A stretch of DNA of 38,391 nt from Bacillota bacterium (GTDB lineage Bacteria > Bacillota_A > Clostridia > Lachnospirales > Lachnospiraceae), in NCBI GenBank assembly GCA_023443925.1, contig JAEZSL010000165.1:1-38391 (forward strand), in the 5' to 3' direction. Of this stretch, positions 9,362-17,321 are shown in pieces. The notes under the pieces are model-generated. The model was not told where the DNA came from and ran no database searches. It saw nothing but the letters and a program-made list of their open reading frames with translations. Numbering within the stretch: position 1 is the first letter of the stretch; the number at the start of each line of letters is the position of its first letter. A program made the translations under genes and the position numbers.

Positions 9362-9437
9362 ATTATAGTAATTTCTTAAAGCCAATATAATGACTCAATT
9401 TTTAAAATGGTGTTGTTATTTTATTTTTACCGTCCGG
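9362..9437 (-). promoter_or_regulatory. Promoter and putative regulator site of cassette 1 transporter
   Basis: The -10 TATAAT is at 9367-9362. A motif read on the plus strand as ATGGTGTTGTTATTTTA then TTTTTA (9407-9430) sits exactly 39 bp upstream of it. The same motif at the same distance stands before the GH94 gene. No good -35 is present, as expected for an activated promoter. Confidence 0.6.
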
Positions 9438-9530
9438 CTTCCTGCTTAAATATAGTATTTTCTGTCTCCGGCAGTCTCACGATCCCCTGCCGCTTCTTAT
9501 CATTTTAACCTCTATTCTTGCACACGCTCT

Positions 9531-9666
9531 TTGCGCATATCAAGTTTGTGGTGCGCAAGCACAAACTTGCGGTTGAAAAATTTTATTTTTCAACCTAACT
9601 CCCATCTGTGCTCACTGGCGCACGTACAAATCAGGATGTTGAAAAAACTGCTTTTGTTTTTTTAAC
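9531..9666. repeat. Cluster of perfect hairpins between GH94 and the transporter promoter
   Basis: There are three adjacent hairpins. CAAGTTTGTG/CACAAACTTG (9541-9569) is a perfect 10-bp stem. GGTTGAAAAA/TTTTTCAACC (9571-9595) is a second perfect 10-bp stem. GTTGAAAAAAC/GTTTTTTTAAC (9638-9666) has one mismatch. TTGCGCA at 9531-9537 is complementary to the loop of the first hairpin (TGCGCAA, 9552-9558), allowing a pseudoknot or an alternative fold. The rest of 9315-9790 holds only the promoter described separately. Confidence 0.75.
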
Positions 9667-9790
9667 CTAAATACTCCCGGATTCCCTGCAATCATGTTTA
9701 AAAAGTAGTGTAAAGTTTAAACCTTGAGACTTTTAATCAAATCTGCCGGAAGCAAGCGAGATGTCATATCCATACAAATTACAGTAAATT

Positions 9791-12490
9791 TTAAGCTAAT
9801 TTCACTCGAATGGCATGTTCCCGGTCCTCTTCCAGTACCTCCAAATCACATCTTTGAATTACCGGCTGGTTACCTTTCCATTCATATCGAACATCATTCA
9901 TTAATATCTCTTCCACCTCATAATCACCGAATTCCTTTTTCTCAAAGTTCTCATATATAACTGTGAGCTTTTTCCCGGCAAAATACGAGGTAATCACTGC
10001 GACTCCGTTTTCATCAAACTGACTTGCCATTAACTTTGGCTCGATCAGCAGATCTCCAAGACTTCCCCTTACCCCAAACATTTCGGTAAGTACCGTTAAC
10101 ATATACCAGCTCGCCGAACCGGTGAGATAATTGTAAAGCCCCCGTCCTTTCTGGTTATAATATTCCGGAATTCCAGGGTAGATTCGGCTGGTGTCAAAAT
10201 CAGAAGCCTGTATAAATAACTGATTGATTGCTTTAAAACCTTCCGCCACAAAACCTCTGGAATATAGCGCATTGGCATACATTACCGCCATATGGGAAAA
10301 TACGGAACCATTTTCCTTGGAGCCATATGCAAATCCAAACATTCTGCCAAGGTCGGTTTTCACCTCATTGAAATTGGTATTCAAACGATAGCCCCCCGCT
10401 TTTTCATCGAACAATAGCTGGTCAGCGGCTTTTACAATCATGGAAATCTGCTGGTCGGTGGCAGTACGGCTGAGTATGGTAAATACCTGTCCGGTAAGCA
10501 TCATACGGGGGCCGCCTTCAAATATTCCCTCAACCTGCCTCTTATGATTGTCATAATAGCTGTTGAACCAGCCGATGGGTTCTTTAGCAGCTGCAATAAT
10601 CCACTCTCTATTCCTGATATTCCTTCTGATCTGTTCTGCCTTTTCAAATAAATCCTTACTTAATACTTCACAGGAAATCCATTCCTTTTTACCAGAGATA
10701 TAGCTTCCGCAGGAATTGCAGTAAGCTTTTAAAATCTCCCGTTTCTTTTCAATGGATTCGTATACCGCTTTATCCTTACCAAGCAGCTCTATCAGTTCAG
10801 CGGACAGCTCAACCTTTTTTAATCCTTTCTGTTTGTATAAGAGCAATAACAGATTACTTAAATTCTCCAGATTACCTGCATAAGCAGCGCTAAAGGCAAC
10901 GCTTTCACCATGTTCCTTAGCCATATCCAGGGCATCATTCCAATCCGCTCCTAATAACCGCATATGTCCATGCTCTCCCACATCATAAAAAGCGGTGAGA
11001 TTCTGAACCAGGATATGCTCAAGAATGGTGCCTTTATAAATCTCATTGGCATGGGTATGCAGTTCCTTCCGATCCTCCTGCCATAAACCATCCAGTTCGG
11101 TTCCACGGCAGATCACTGCGTCCTTAAAATAGGTTTTCTCCTCCAGCAAAATCTCATAATCACCGGTCTGGTTGATATATAAATAAGTGGTCATAAAGGG
11201 CCATACGCCATGATCCATCCACATTCTGACAATGGAATTGCGGTCTGCAATGAATTGACCCGGCTCCTTACCTATAATAGTAGCATTACTTCCATCAATG
11301 CGAATCCCTCCATAATAATTAAGCAGCTGGCAGCGGATGGACTCTCTGGAATTAAGCAATAACGCCAGGCTATCCTGCCATAGATCACGATAGCCTCTGC
11401 CCCCTCTCCCATAATCATGATGCGGAAGAAACGAGCATCCATAGATTCTGCGTAAGGTCGGTTGTATTCCTACCCATTTTAACCACAGGTCAAATTCTTT
11501 ATTACCTGTTTGAACTTCAATTCCTAATTGCTCTCTCCAGTATTCCTCGGTTTTTTTAAAAACTTCCTTTTCCTTTACCGGCTGCAGCAGCTCCTGACCT
11601 TGACCGTCATAGCTTAAAATTATGTAATATTCCTTTGCTTTTCCCGGCGCAAGTACTACTTCTTCCATTCTCATGGCTCCCATAGCTTCAAAACCGTCCA
11701 CCCTGTCCCCTTGTACTCTGGATATGGTTTTACCGTAGGCTGGGTCCATTACCGCCCTGGGGTGGTTCAAATTACTGCCCTCTCCGATAAAGGCCTCCAT
11801 GTCCGGATAGAATGCCACCGGCCTTCTACCGTTGTCCTCCAGCGCATAAACACCATAGCTTACCTTATTTTTTATATGTCCTCTTTCATCAAAGGATAGG
11901 GTTGGTTTTAGTTCAATACCGTTATCCTTAACAAAGGTACGGTGCAAAAGACTGGTAACATGTCTATGATCTCTGATGTTATCCGCACTTCTTCCATACA
12001 ATGGAATGGCAATGGTGGGTTCCAGCCTTAAGTCGCTATCCCCCCTATTACATACTATTACCTTTAACATTTCTGCCTGGTAGCCAATCGGCGCATAACT
12101 TAACACCGTAACCGATATACCAAGGAAGGCATTGCTCCTTATGAGCTTGTGCCAAAGTCTTCCTGCTTCCACCTTAACAATATCCTTCTTCGCATCCTCC
12201 TCTCCATACCTTGCCATTACCTGCATGGGTGAGCATCCATTTACTGCCCAAGCCGTCCTTTTATTGATACGAAACCAAATATTACGCCCATTATTGGTTG
12301 TATGTAAATCTTCTGCGCTTACCGGTTCCAATAAAAAGGAATTCTGCCCGCTTTTATTATCACCATGAAGATCCGGCGTAACACAAGCCATAACACCTGC
12401 ACTATTGCCAATCGGAAAATACAAATAGCTGTTTTCATCCGCTTTATCCAGTTTAAAATTTCCGTTAGAATCCAAATACTCATATTTCAT
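9791..12490 (-). CDS. GH94 glycoside phosphorylase (cellobiose/laminaribiose-phosphorylase type)
   Basis: An 899-residue cytoplasmic enzyme without signal peptide. GH94 enzymes cleave beta-linked disaccharides or short oligosaccharides with phosphate to give a sugar 1-phosphate. Family landmarks are HDYGRGGRGYRDLWQDS (about 358-374), with the RDxxQD motif, and LLGADWNDALD (512-522), whose DWND holds the proton-donor Asp. The N-terminal beta-sandwich (about 1-310) and the helical barrel (about 320-800) are both present. The length is above the ~810 residues usual for cellobiose phosphorylases and nearer laminaribiose-phosphorylase-like members, so specificity is open. ATG 12490 has AGAGG ten bases upstream. 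It is transcribed from its own promoter, apparently co-regulated with the transporter downstream. Confidence 0.9.
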   Translation of the reverse strand: MKYEYLDSNGNFKLDKADENSYLYFPIGNSAGVMACVTPDLHGDNKSGQNSFLLEPVSAEDLHTTNNGRNIWFRINKRTAWAVNGCSPMQVMARYGEEDAKKDIVKVEAGRLWHKLIRSNAFLGISVTVLSYAPIGYQAEMLKVIVCNRGDSDLRLEPTIAIPLYGRSADNIRDHRHVTSLLHRTFVKDNGIELKPTLSFDERGHIKNKVSYGVYALEDNGRRPVAFYPDMEAFIGEGSNLNHPRAVMDPAYGKTISRVQGDRVDGFEAMGAMRMEEVVLAPGKAKEYYIILSYDGQGQELLQPVKEKEVFKKTEEYWREQLGIEVQTGNKEFDLWLKWVGIQPTLRRIYGCSFLPHHDYGRGGRGYRDLWQDSLALLLNSRESIRCQLLNYYGGIRIDGSNATIIGKEPGQFIADRNSIVRMWMDHGVWPFMTTYLYINQTGDYEILLEEKTYFKDAVICRGTELDGLWQEDRKELHTHANEIYKGTILEHILVQNLTAFYDVGEHGHMRLLGADWNDALDMAKEHGESVAFSAAYAGNLENLSNLLLLLYKQKGLKKVELSAELIELLGKDKAVYESIEKKREILKAYCNSCGSYISGKKEWISCEVLSKDLFEKAEQIRRNIRNREWIIAAAKEPIGWFNSYYDNHKRQVEGIFEGGPRMMLTGQVFTILSRTATDQQISMIVKAADQLLFDEKAGGYRLNTNFNEVKTDLGRMFGFAYGSKENGSVFSHMAVMYANALYSRGFVAEGFKAINQLFIQASDFDTSRIYPGIPEYYNQKGRGLYNYLTGSASWYMLTVLTEMFGVRGSLGDLLIEPKLMASQFDENGVAVITSYFAGKKLTVIYENFEKKEFGDYEVEEILMNDVRYEWKGNQPVIQRCDLEVLEEDREHAIRVKLA

Positions 12491-12524
12491 CTCTTATGCA
12501 CCTCTCACCTTTTACTCTGTCTCT

Positions 12525-12602
12525 ATTTTAAAAAAAGGCAGGGTACATTTCAGTACCTCATTTATTATTATGGTGTTATTATTTTACTTTTATTGTTCCT
12601 GG
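12525..12602 (-). promoter_or_regulatory. GH94 promoter and putative regulator site
   Basis: The -10 TAAAAT is at 12530-12525, about 35 bp before the start codon. The motif ATGGTGTTATTATTTTA then CTTTTA (plus strand, 12570-12593) is 39 bp further upstream, matching the site before the first SBP gene in sequence and spacing. A 4/6 -35 (CTGAAA) lies 18 bp from the -10. Confidence 0.55.
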
Positions 12603-12764
12603 GTCTATAAGATAATCATAAAGGGGTTTTTCTATTCTTGCGATATGACATTCCGGACATATTGTTTCAATCATGCATTCTTAAAATTAAAAGTTGATAA
12701 GATAAGATAAAAAGTCATAATTTATGAGCCTTTCCGAACTTCTTTGTCCATGATATGATATTAC

Positions 12765-12859
12765 TATACTATGGAATTCGCGCAGATACCCGGCTGTATA
12801 CTTTGTTGTAATTGCAGTTTTTTATAGCTGAAATAAATCTGCGCAGAAATGAGGTTAAC
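12765..12859 (+). promoter_or_regulatory. garK promoter and structured leader
   Basis: A -10 TATACT (12765-12770) predicts transcription starting near 12777. The leader then opens with GCGCAGAT (12780-12787), which pairs with ATCTGCGC (12837-12844). The closing arm ends six bases before the ribosome site GAGG (12851-12854). The 8-bp stem encloses about 49 nt. It may be a regulatory leader, but matches no known riboswitch I can recognise. Confidence 0.45.
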
Positions 12860-14002
12860 GTGAAAGTTGTGATAGCAATGGATTCTTTAAAGGGGAGCCT
12901 GTCCTCTGTAGATGCCGGTAAATCAATCAAGGAAGGAATTTTAAGCGTCTGTAATGCTCAGATTATAGTAAAACCCCTGGCAGATGGCGGAGAGGGTACT
13001 GTGGATGCACTTCTGGCAGGAATGGGCGGCCGTGAAGTACAATTGTCTGCAACCGGTCCTTTGGGTGATAAGATTACCTGTACCTATGGGATTCTGGATC
13101 AAAATCAAACAGCCGTAATTGAAATGGCAGCGGCTGCAGGGATTAACCTGATTCCCAAAGAAGACTTAAATCCGCTTTATACTACAACTTACGGCGTAGG
13201 GGAATTGGTTCGGGATGCCATCTTTAGGGGCTGCAGGGATTTTATTATTGGAATAGGCGGAAGCGCAACCAATGATGGCGGAATTGGAATGCTTCAGGCA
13301 CTTGGATATGTGTTTTATGATTCGGAAGGTAAGCCGGTTGGAGCCGGAGGCCGGGAGGCTGCCAGAATAAAAGATATTTCCTCAGAAGGCGCTTTACAAG
13401 AGTTAAAGGAGTGCCGTTTCATGATTGCCTGTGATGTGACAAATCCACTGTATGGCCCACTGGGGGCATCCCATGTATTTGGTCCCCAAAAGGGTGCATC
13501 ACCGGAAATAGCAGAGAGCCTGGACAGCGGATTAGAACATTTTTCACAGGTGGTTAACAGAATACTTGGTAAAGATACGGCAAGAGTTCCCGGAACCGGA
13601 GCAGCCGGAGGCTTGGGTTATGCCTTCCTTACCTTTTTAAATGCTACCTTAGAATCCGGAATCGAAATAATATTAAGAGAAATCGGACTGGAAGAGGATA
13701 TCAAGGATGCTGACTTTATAATCACTGGAGAAGGCCAGCTGGATTTTCAGACTTCTATGGGAAAAGCACCGGTAGGCGTCGCAAAATTAGCAAAAAAATA
13801 TGGAAAAAAGGTTTTAGCTTTTGCCGGCAGCACTACAAAAAATGCTTCTAAATGCAATGAGGAAGGTATTGATGCCTATTTTAGTATTTTACAGCTTCCT
13901 ATGACAGTGAAGGAAGCAATGGCGTATGATACCGCTAAATCAAATCTGTTTTGTACTGCCGCACAGGTATTCCGCTTAATTAAGGCGGTACAGCTTTCTT
14001 AG
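12860..14002 (+). CDS. garK: Glycerate 2-kinase (GarK/GlxK family)
   Basis: A 380-residue kinase that phosphorylates D-glycerate to 2-phosphoglycerate. Family features: N-terminal KVVIAMDSLKGSLSS (DSxKxSLS), PLADGGEGTVDALL, the glycine-rich FIIGIGGSATNDGGIGMLQALG, ACDVTNPLYGPLGASHVFGPQKGA and the C-terminal FIITGEGQLDFQT. It is close to Escherichia coli GarK along its whole length. The start is GTG 12860 with GAGG at 12851-12854; an upstream in-frame TTG at 12812 would add 16 unrelated residues and lacks a ribosome site. It converges with the garR-containing operon, whose reductase would supply its substrate. The stop codon overlaps the first unit of a 17-bp repeat array. Confidence 0.93.
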   Translation: MKVVIAMDSLKGSLSSVDAGKSIKEGILSVCNAQIIVKPLADGGEGTVDALLAGMGGREVQLSATGPLGDKITCTYGILDQNQTAVIEMAAAAGINLIPKEDLNPLYTTTYGVGELVRDAIFRGCRDFIIGIGGSATNDGGIGMLQALGYVFYDSEGKPVGAGGREAARIKDISSEGALQELKECRFMIACDVTNPLYGPLGASHVFGPQKGASPEIAESLDSGLEHFSQVVNRILGKDTARVPGTGAAGGLGYAFLTFLNATLESGIEIILREIGLEEDIKDADFIITGEGQLDFQTSMGKAPVGVAKLAKKYGKKVLAFAGSTTKNASKCNEEGIDAYFSILQLPMTVKEAMAYDTAKSNLFCTAAQVFRLIKAVQLS

Positions 14003-14237
14003 ACAGTACTTATATTAAAAACAATACTTACTTTAAGACAGTACTTACTTTAAGACATTACTTACTTTAAAACAGTACTTACCTTAAGACAGTGCTTCTT
14101 TAAAACAGTACTTACCTTAAGACAGTACTTACCTTAAGACATTACTTACTTTAAGACATTACTGATTTTAAACATACCTACTTTAAGACATTACTGACTT
14201 TAAAACAATACTTACTTTAAATAATACTTACTTTAAA
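14001..14237. repeat. Degenerate 17-bp tandem repeat array (about 14 copies)
   Basis: Consensus unit ACAGTACTTACTTTAAG, with units of 16-19 bp and scattered substitutions, running directly from the garK stop codon. All frames contain stops, so it is not coding. Unlike CRISPR, there are no unique spacers. Confidence 0.9.
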
Positions 14238-14249
14238 GCCATCAAAAAA

Positions 14250-14338
14250 TGAGGGTGTCTCAAAATGAATTTCAACCTGCTTCAATATAGACCATATACT
14301 GTTGCATTCAGAAGAAATCTAATTTTGAGACACCCTCA
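14250..14338. repeat. 89-bp element with perfect 17-bp terminal inverted repeats; possible bidirectional terminator or MITE
   Basis: TGAGGGTGTCTCAAAAT (14250-14266) and its exact complement (14322-14338) flank a 55-bp core with no ORF. An A run on the left (aaaaaa) and TATTTTTATT on the right would let the stem terminate transcription from both convergent genes. The large core and sharp ends also fit a small non-autonomous transposon relic. Confidence 0.7.
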
Positions 14339-14431
14339 TATTTTTATTATAATTTTTATAGGATTAATTTTAATTCGAGCGTTAAGGTAAATTTAGTTCC
14401 CCTTTTACCCGAACCAAATTAATTTGATACC
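14339..14431 (-). terminator. Possible terminator region after the SDR gene
   Basis: Imperfect inverted repeats (GGTAAATTTAGTTC at 14386-14399 against GAACCAAATT further on, with an outer GGT/ACC) lie directly beyond the SDR stop. The U tract is weak, so this may be an mRNA-stabilising stem rather than a full terminator. Confidence 0.4.
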
Positions 14432-15241
14432 TTAATATTTTGTATCATAAGGCCAGGGCAGACCGCCGGCAATACAACCGCCGTCCACCCTGTATTCACA
14501 GCCTGTAATATAGGCGGAGGCATCCGATGCCAGCAGAATACACACTCCCAGAATGTCCTCCGGATAACCCGGGCGATTCATTGCAATTCGATCCAGCAGG
14601 TATTTTGAACGTTCCGGATGCTGCCAGGTTACTGTGGTAAGGGGGGTTTTAATATGTCCCGGGCTAATGGCATTTGACCTGATATTAAACTTCGCCCACT
14701 CCACTGCCTGGGCTTTTGTCAGGGCAATGATGGCACTTTTGGTAGCCGCATACACAGAACAGCCGCCAAGCACCCAGCCGGTATTATGGGAACCGATATT
14801 GATGATACTGCCGTACATCTGCTTTCTCATATGATGTCCCACTTCCTGGGATAACAGATAAGTGCCCTTTAAATTGATATCCATGATGCGGTCATAGGTA
14901 TTCTCTTCCACATCCAGGATGCCTTCTCTTTTATTGATACCCGCACAATTAACAAGCACATCAATTTGTCCGTACATTTTGCTGATTTCATCCACACAGG
15001 ACCGGATATTCTCGTGCTCTAATACATCCAGCATATGGGCGGAGGCTTTTCCGCCTTCTGCTTCTATCCTTATTTTTAGTTCCTCCAGCTTTTCTTTATT
15101 GATATCACACAATGCTACGGTAGCACCGGCCTTGGCCAAGCCTTCGCATAACTCGCTTCCGATTCCACCCGCTGCTCCTGTAAATAAAACAACTTTTCCG
15201 GAAAGCGAAAACAATTGTTCTAAATATGATTTTTCCGCCAT
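14432..15241 (-). CDS. Short-chain dehydrogenase/reductase (gluconate/ketogluconate dehydrogenase-like)
   Basis: A 269-residue classical SDR. It has the Rossmann motif TGAAGGIG (21-28), NCAG (98-101) and the catalytic triad S151, Y164, K168 (YAATK). The C-terminal part has SPGHIKTPL and ITGCEYRVDGG. It resembles gluconate 5-dehydrogenase and 2-dehydro-3-deoxy-gluconate dehydrogenases, which oxidise or reduce sugar acids and polyols with NAD(P)H, but SDR specificity cannot be read from sequence. ATG 15241 is preceded by AAAGGG eight bases upstream. It is the last gene of the operon behind garR; a GGGTTAC/GTAACCC hairpin sits between the two. Its pairing with garR suggests a sugar-acid or hydroxy-aldehyde substrate. 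Confidence 0.85.
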   Translation of the reverse strand: MAEKSYLEQLFSLSGKVVLFTGAAGGIGSELCEGLAKAGATVALCDINKEKLEELKIRIEAEGGKASAHMLDVLEHENIRSCVDEISKMYGQIDVLVNCAGINKREGILDVEENTYDRIMDINLKGTYLLSQEVGHHMRKQMYGSIINIGSHNTGWVLGGCSVYAATKSAIIALTKAQAVEWAKFNIRSNAISPGHIKTPLTTVTWQHPERSKYLLDRIAMNRPGYPEDILGVCILLASDASAYITGCEYRVDGGCIAGGLPWPYDTKY

Positions 15242-15259
15242 CTATATCACCCTTTCCCC

Positions 15260-15284
15260 GGGTTACAAGTCATATAAGTAACCC
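15260..15284 (-). other. Intercistronic hairpin garR-SDR
   Basis: GGGTTAC and GTAACCC form a perfect 7-bp stem with an 11-base loop, ending 18 bases before the SDR start codon. It shares the GTAAC/GTTAC arm ends of the leader hairpins before garR and the transketolase C half, but with reversed polarity. Confidence 0.55.
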
Positions 15285-15290
15285 TGTTCT

Positions 15291-16175
15291 TTACTTGCGG
15301 ATCATAGTACCTGCTAATTTTTCATAATACCTGGCAATACTGCTGTGGTCATTTTGTCCAAAACCATCTGCATGAAGCATCTGAAGCATTTCCATGACAG
15401 CCGCAGTAAGGGGAAGCGGCGCTCCCACGCTGTGTCCGGTCTCCAGGGCATTATTTAAATCCTTAATATGTAAATCAACCTTAAAGCCCGGTTTAAAATT
15501 CCCTTCGGTAATCATAGGAATTTTAGCATTCATTACGGTTGAGCCGGCTAAACCGCCCTTAATCGCATCAAATACCTTAACCGGGTCCACACCTGCTTTT
15601 GTGCTGAGCATAAAAGCCTCAGAAACCGCTGCAATATTAAGGGCTACAATAACCTGGTTCGCCAGCTTGGTCGTATTACCCGCACCAATTGCTCCGCAAT
15701 AAACCGCACTTGCTCCCAGGCACATTAACACCTCATAAACCTCTTCAAAGACCGCTTGATCTCCTCCCGCCATAATAGATAAGGAGCCGTCAATTGCCTT
15801 TGGTTCTCCGCCGGAGACAGGCGCATCTATCATTTTTATTCCCTTAGCGGCACAAGCCTTTTCAATCTCCTGTGATGCAATGGGTGCGATCGAACTCATA
15901 TCAACGATAATGCTGCCGGAGGAGGCGCCTTCCAAAACACCGTTTTCTCCTAAAATCACTGTTTTTACATGTGGACTGTTTGGCAGCATGGTGATTACCA
16001 GTCTGCATTCCTGCGCTACTTCCTTAGATGATTCAACCGCTTTTGCTCCGGCGGCAGCTACTTCCAACACATTCTCCTTAATGACATCAAATACCACCAG
16101 TTCATGTCCCGCTTTTATCAGGTTTTTTGCCATAGGTTTTCCCATTATTCCAAGACCGATAAATCCTATTTTCAT
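15291..16175 (-). CDS. garR: Tartronate semialdehyde reductase (2-hydroxy-3-oxopropionate reductase)
   Basis: A 294-residue beta-hydroxyacid dehydrogenase that reduces tartronate semialdehyde to D-glycerate with NAD(P)H. It shows GFIGLGIMG (4-12), DMSS (92-95), substrate-binding DAPVSGGEPKAIDG (117-130) with S121, and catalytic K170 in GAGNTTKLANQ. The sequence follows E. coli GarR closely throughout, including PNSPHVK and NFKPGF.VDLHIKDL, so the assignment is firmer than for most family members. ATG 16175 has AAGGG eight bases upstream. It is preceded by leader copy A (16191-16266). Its product is the substrate of garK, convergent and about 1.3 kb away. Sulfolactaldehyde and hydroxyisobutyrate dehydrogenases are related alternatives. 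Confidence 0.92.
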   Translation of the reverse strand: MKIGFIGLGIMGKPMAKNLIKAGHELVVFDVIKENVLEVAAAGAKAVESSKEVAQECRLVITMLPNSPHVKTVILGENGVLEGASSGSIIVDMSSIAPIASQEIEKACAAKGIKMIDAPVSGGEPKAIDGSLSIMAGGDQAVFEEVYEVLMCLGASAVYCGAIGAGNTTKLANQVIVALNIAAVSEAFMLSTKAGVDPVKVFDAIKGGLAGSTVMNAKIPMITEGNFKPGFKVDLHIKDLNNALETGHSVGAPLPLTAAVMEMLQMLHADGFGQNDHSSIARYYEKLAGTMIRK

Positions 16176-16266
16176 TTTTATAACCCTTGCGTAACATATC
16201 TGTACACAGATGTGTTACTGCCACAAGTAAGATTGTGAAAGAATCCTCCGTGGCATTCCTTTCTTT
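16176..16266 (-). promoter_or_regulatory. Structured leader, copy A (before garR)
   Basis: Read on the minus strand: AAAGAAAGGA, then hairpin P1 (TGCCAC 16224-16219 on the plus strand pairing with GTGGCA 16250-16255, 25-base loop), then hairpin P2 (28-base palindrome at 16191-16218, arms GTAACACATCTG / CAGATATGTTAC with one mismatch). A 15-base tail with the ribosome site AAGGG leads to the ATG. Copy B before the transketolase C half has the same order, lengths and spacing. Confidence 0.7.
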
Positions 16267-16333
16267 TATTATATTGTCCTTTTACGATTCCCCATCTCTG
16301 CTTACATCTTTTAATCAATCGTAGTTATATACC

Positions 16334-16397
16334 GGATTACATAAAATTTCAGCGTAGTTTTACAGGGATTACATAAAGTTTCGCGGCGCTTTTAATA
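16334..16397. repeat. Imperfect 32-bp direct repeat at the 3' end of the transketolase C gene
   Basis: Two adjacent copies begin GGATTACATAAA (16334 and 16366). The second includes the stop codon and last bases of the gene, so the first copy looks like a duplication of the gene's 3' end. The first 17 bases differ at one position; the rest has drifted. Confidence 0.6.
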
Positions 16398-17321
16398 GCA
16401 GGACATCTTTATAATTGCTTCCGTTATATGTTCTTTGGTAAGACCATAATAATTTAGTACATCCTCATAATTGTGTCCGCTGCTGCCAAAGGTATCATTT
16501 ACCCCAACATATTCTATCGGTTTGCATTCCTTGCAGAGTACCTCAGAAACAGCACTTCCCAGTCCGCCGACAATACTGTGTTCCTCCACGGTTACTACGG
16601 CTTTACAGTCCTTTACAATACCAAGTATTGCATCCTTGTTCATAGGTTTAATTGTGCTGATGTTAACAACCTTCACCGATATCCGGTCCTTTAACTCTTC
16701 TGCTGCCTCAATGGCTTTTCCTACCATAATCCCCGTTGCAAAAACTACAATATCGCTGCCTTCTTTTAATACCTCCGGCATGCCGATTACAAAGGGCTTA
16801 TCCTCTGTGGTAACATTCTCGTAATCATTTCGGTTCAGCCGTAAATAACAAGGCCCGGAATAATCCACCATTGCTTTTACCGCCTGCGCAGTCTCATTGG
16901 CATCAGCCGGACATATTACGGTCATATTGGGTATCGCCCTCATAATTGCAATGTCTTCGATTGCCTGATGAGTCGCGCCATCTCCAAAGTCCGACATACC
17001 GGAGGATGAGCCGCAGATTTTTACATTAAGCATTCCGATTGCAATGGTCTGGCGAATCTGATCATAAGCACGGCCTCCTGCAAATACTGCAAAGGAATTC
17101 GTAAAAGGAATCTTGCCTGTCTGGGCCAGCCCGGCTGCAACCGACGTCATATTGGCCTCTGCAATACCCATCTCGAAATGTCTGTCCGGATATTCTGTTT
17201 CAAATAATTTTCCCATGGTTGAACCGCCAAGATCGGCATCCAGAACAACAATTTGTTTATTCTCTTTTCCTAATTCCACCAAGGTATTCCCATATGCTAC
17301 TCTTTGATTTGTATATGCCAT
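16392..17321 (-). CDS. Transketolase, C-terminal subunit (split type)
   Basis: The 309-residue C half of a two-gene transketolase carries the pyrimidine-binding domain (MGIAEANMTSVAAGLA..., with the catalytic Glu of GIAE; GDGATHQAIEDIAIMRAIPNM) and the transketolase C domain (about 190-300). Together with the N subunit it moves two-carbon ketol units between sugar phosphates with thiamine diphosphate. The start is ATG 17321 (MAYTNQ), not the earlier ATGs, because it aligns exactly with the garR start relative to the duplicated leader: 15 bases after hairpin P2. It lies in a xylo-oligosaccharide operon, so pentose phosphates are likely substrates. Dedicated split transketolases with other ketoses (for example apulose 4-phosphate) remain possible. 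Confidence 0.9.
   Translation of the reverse strand: MAYTNQRVAYGNTLVELGKENKQIVVLDADLGGSTMGKLFETEYPDRHFEMGIAEANMTSVAAGLAQTGKIPFTNSFAVFAGGRAYDQIRQTIAIGMLNVKICGSSSGMSDFGDGATHQAIEDIAIMRAIPNMTVICPADANETAQAVKAMVDYSGPCYLRLNRNDYENVTTEDKPFVIGMPEVLKEGSDIVVFATGIMVGKAIEAAEELKDRISVKVVNISTIKPMNKDAILGIVKDCKAVVTVEEHSIVGGLGSAVSEVLCKECKPIEYVGVNDTFGSSGHNYEDVLNYYGLTKEHITEAIIKMSCY

Noticed and set aside
14001..14237. CRISPR array
   Set aside because: Units are directly abutting and degenerate, without unique spacers or nearby cas genes.
16205..16260. Small leader ORF in leader copy A (ATG in GGAATGCCACGG, 13 codons)
   Set aside because: Copy B has TTG there and a one-base length difference that breaks the frame, so conservation is structural rather than coding.
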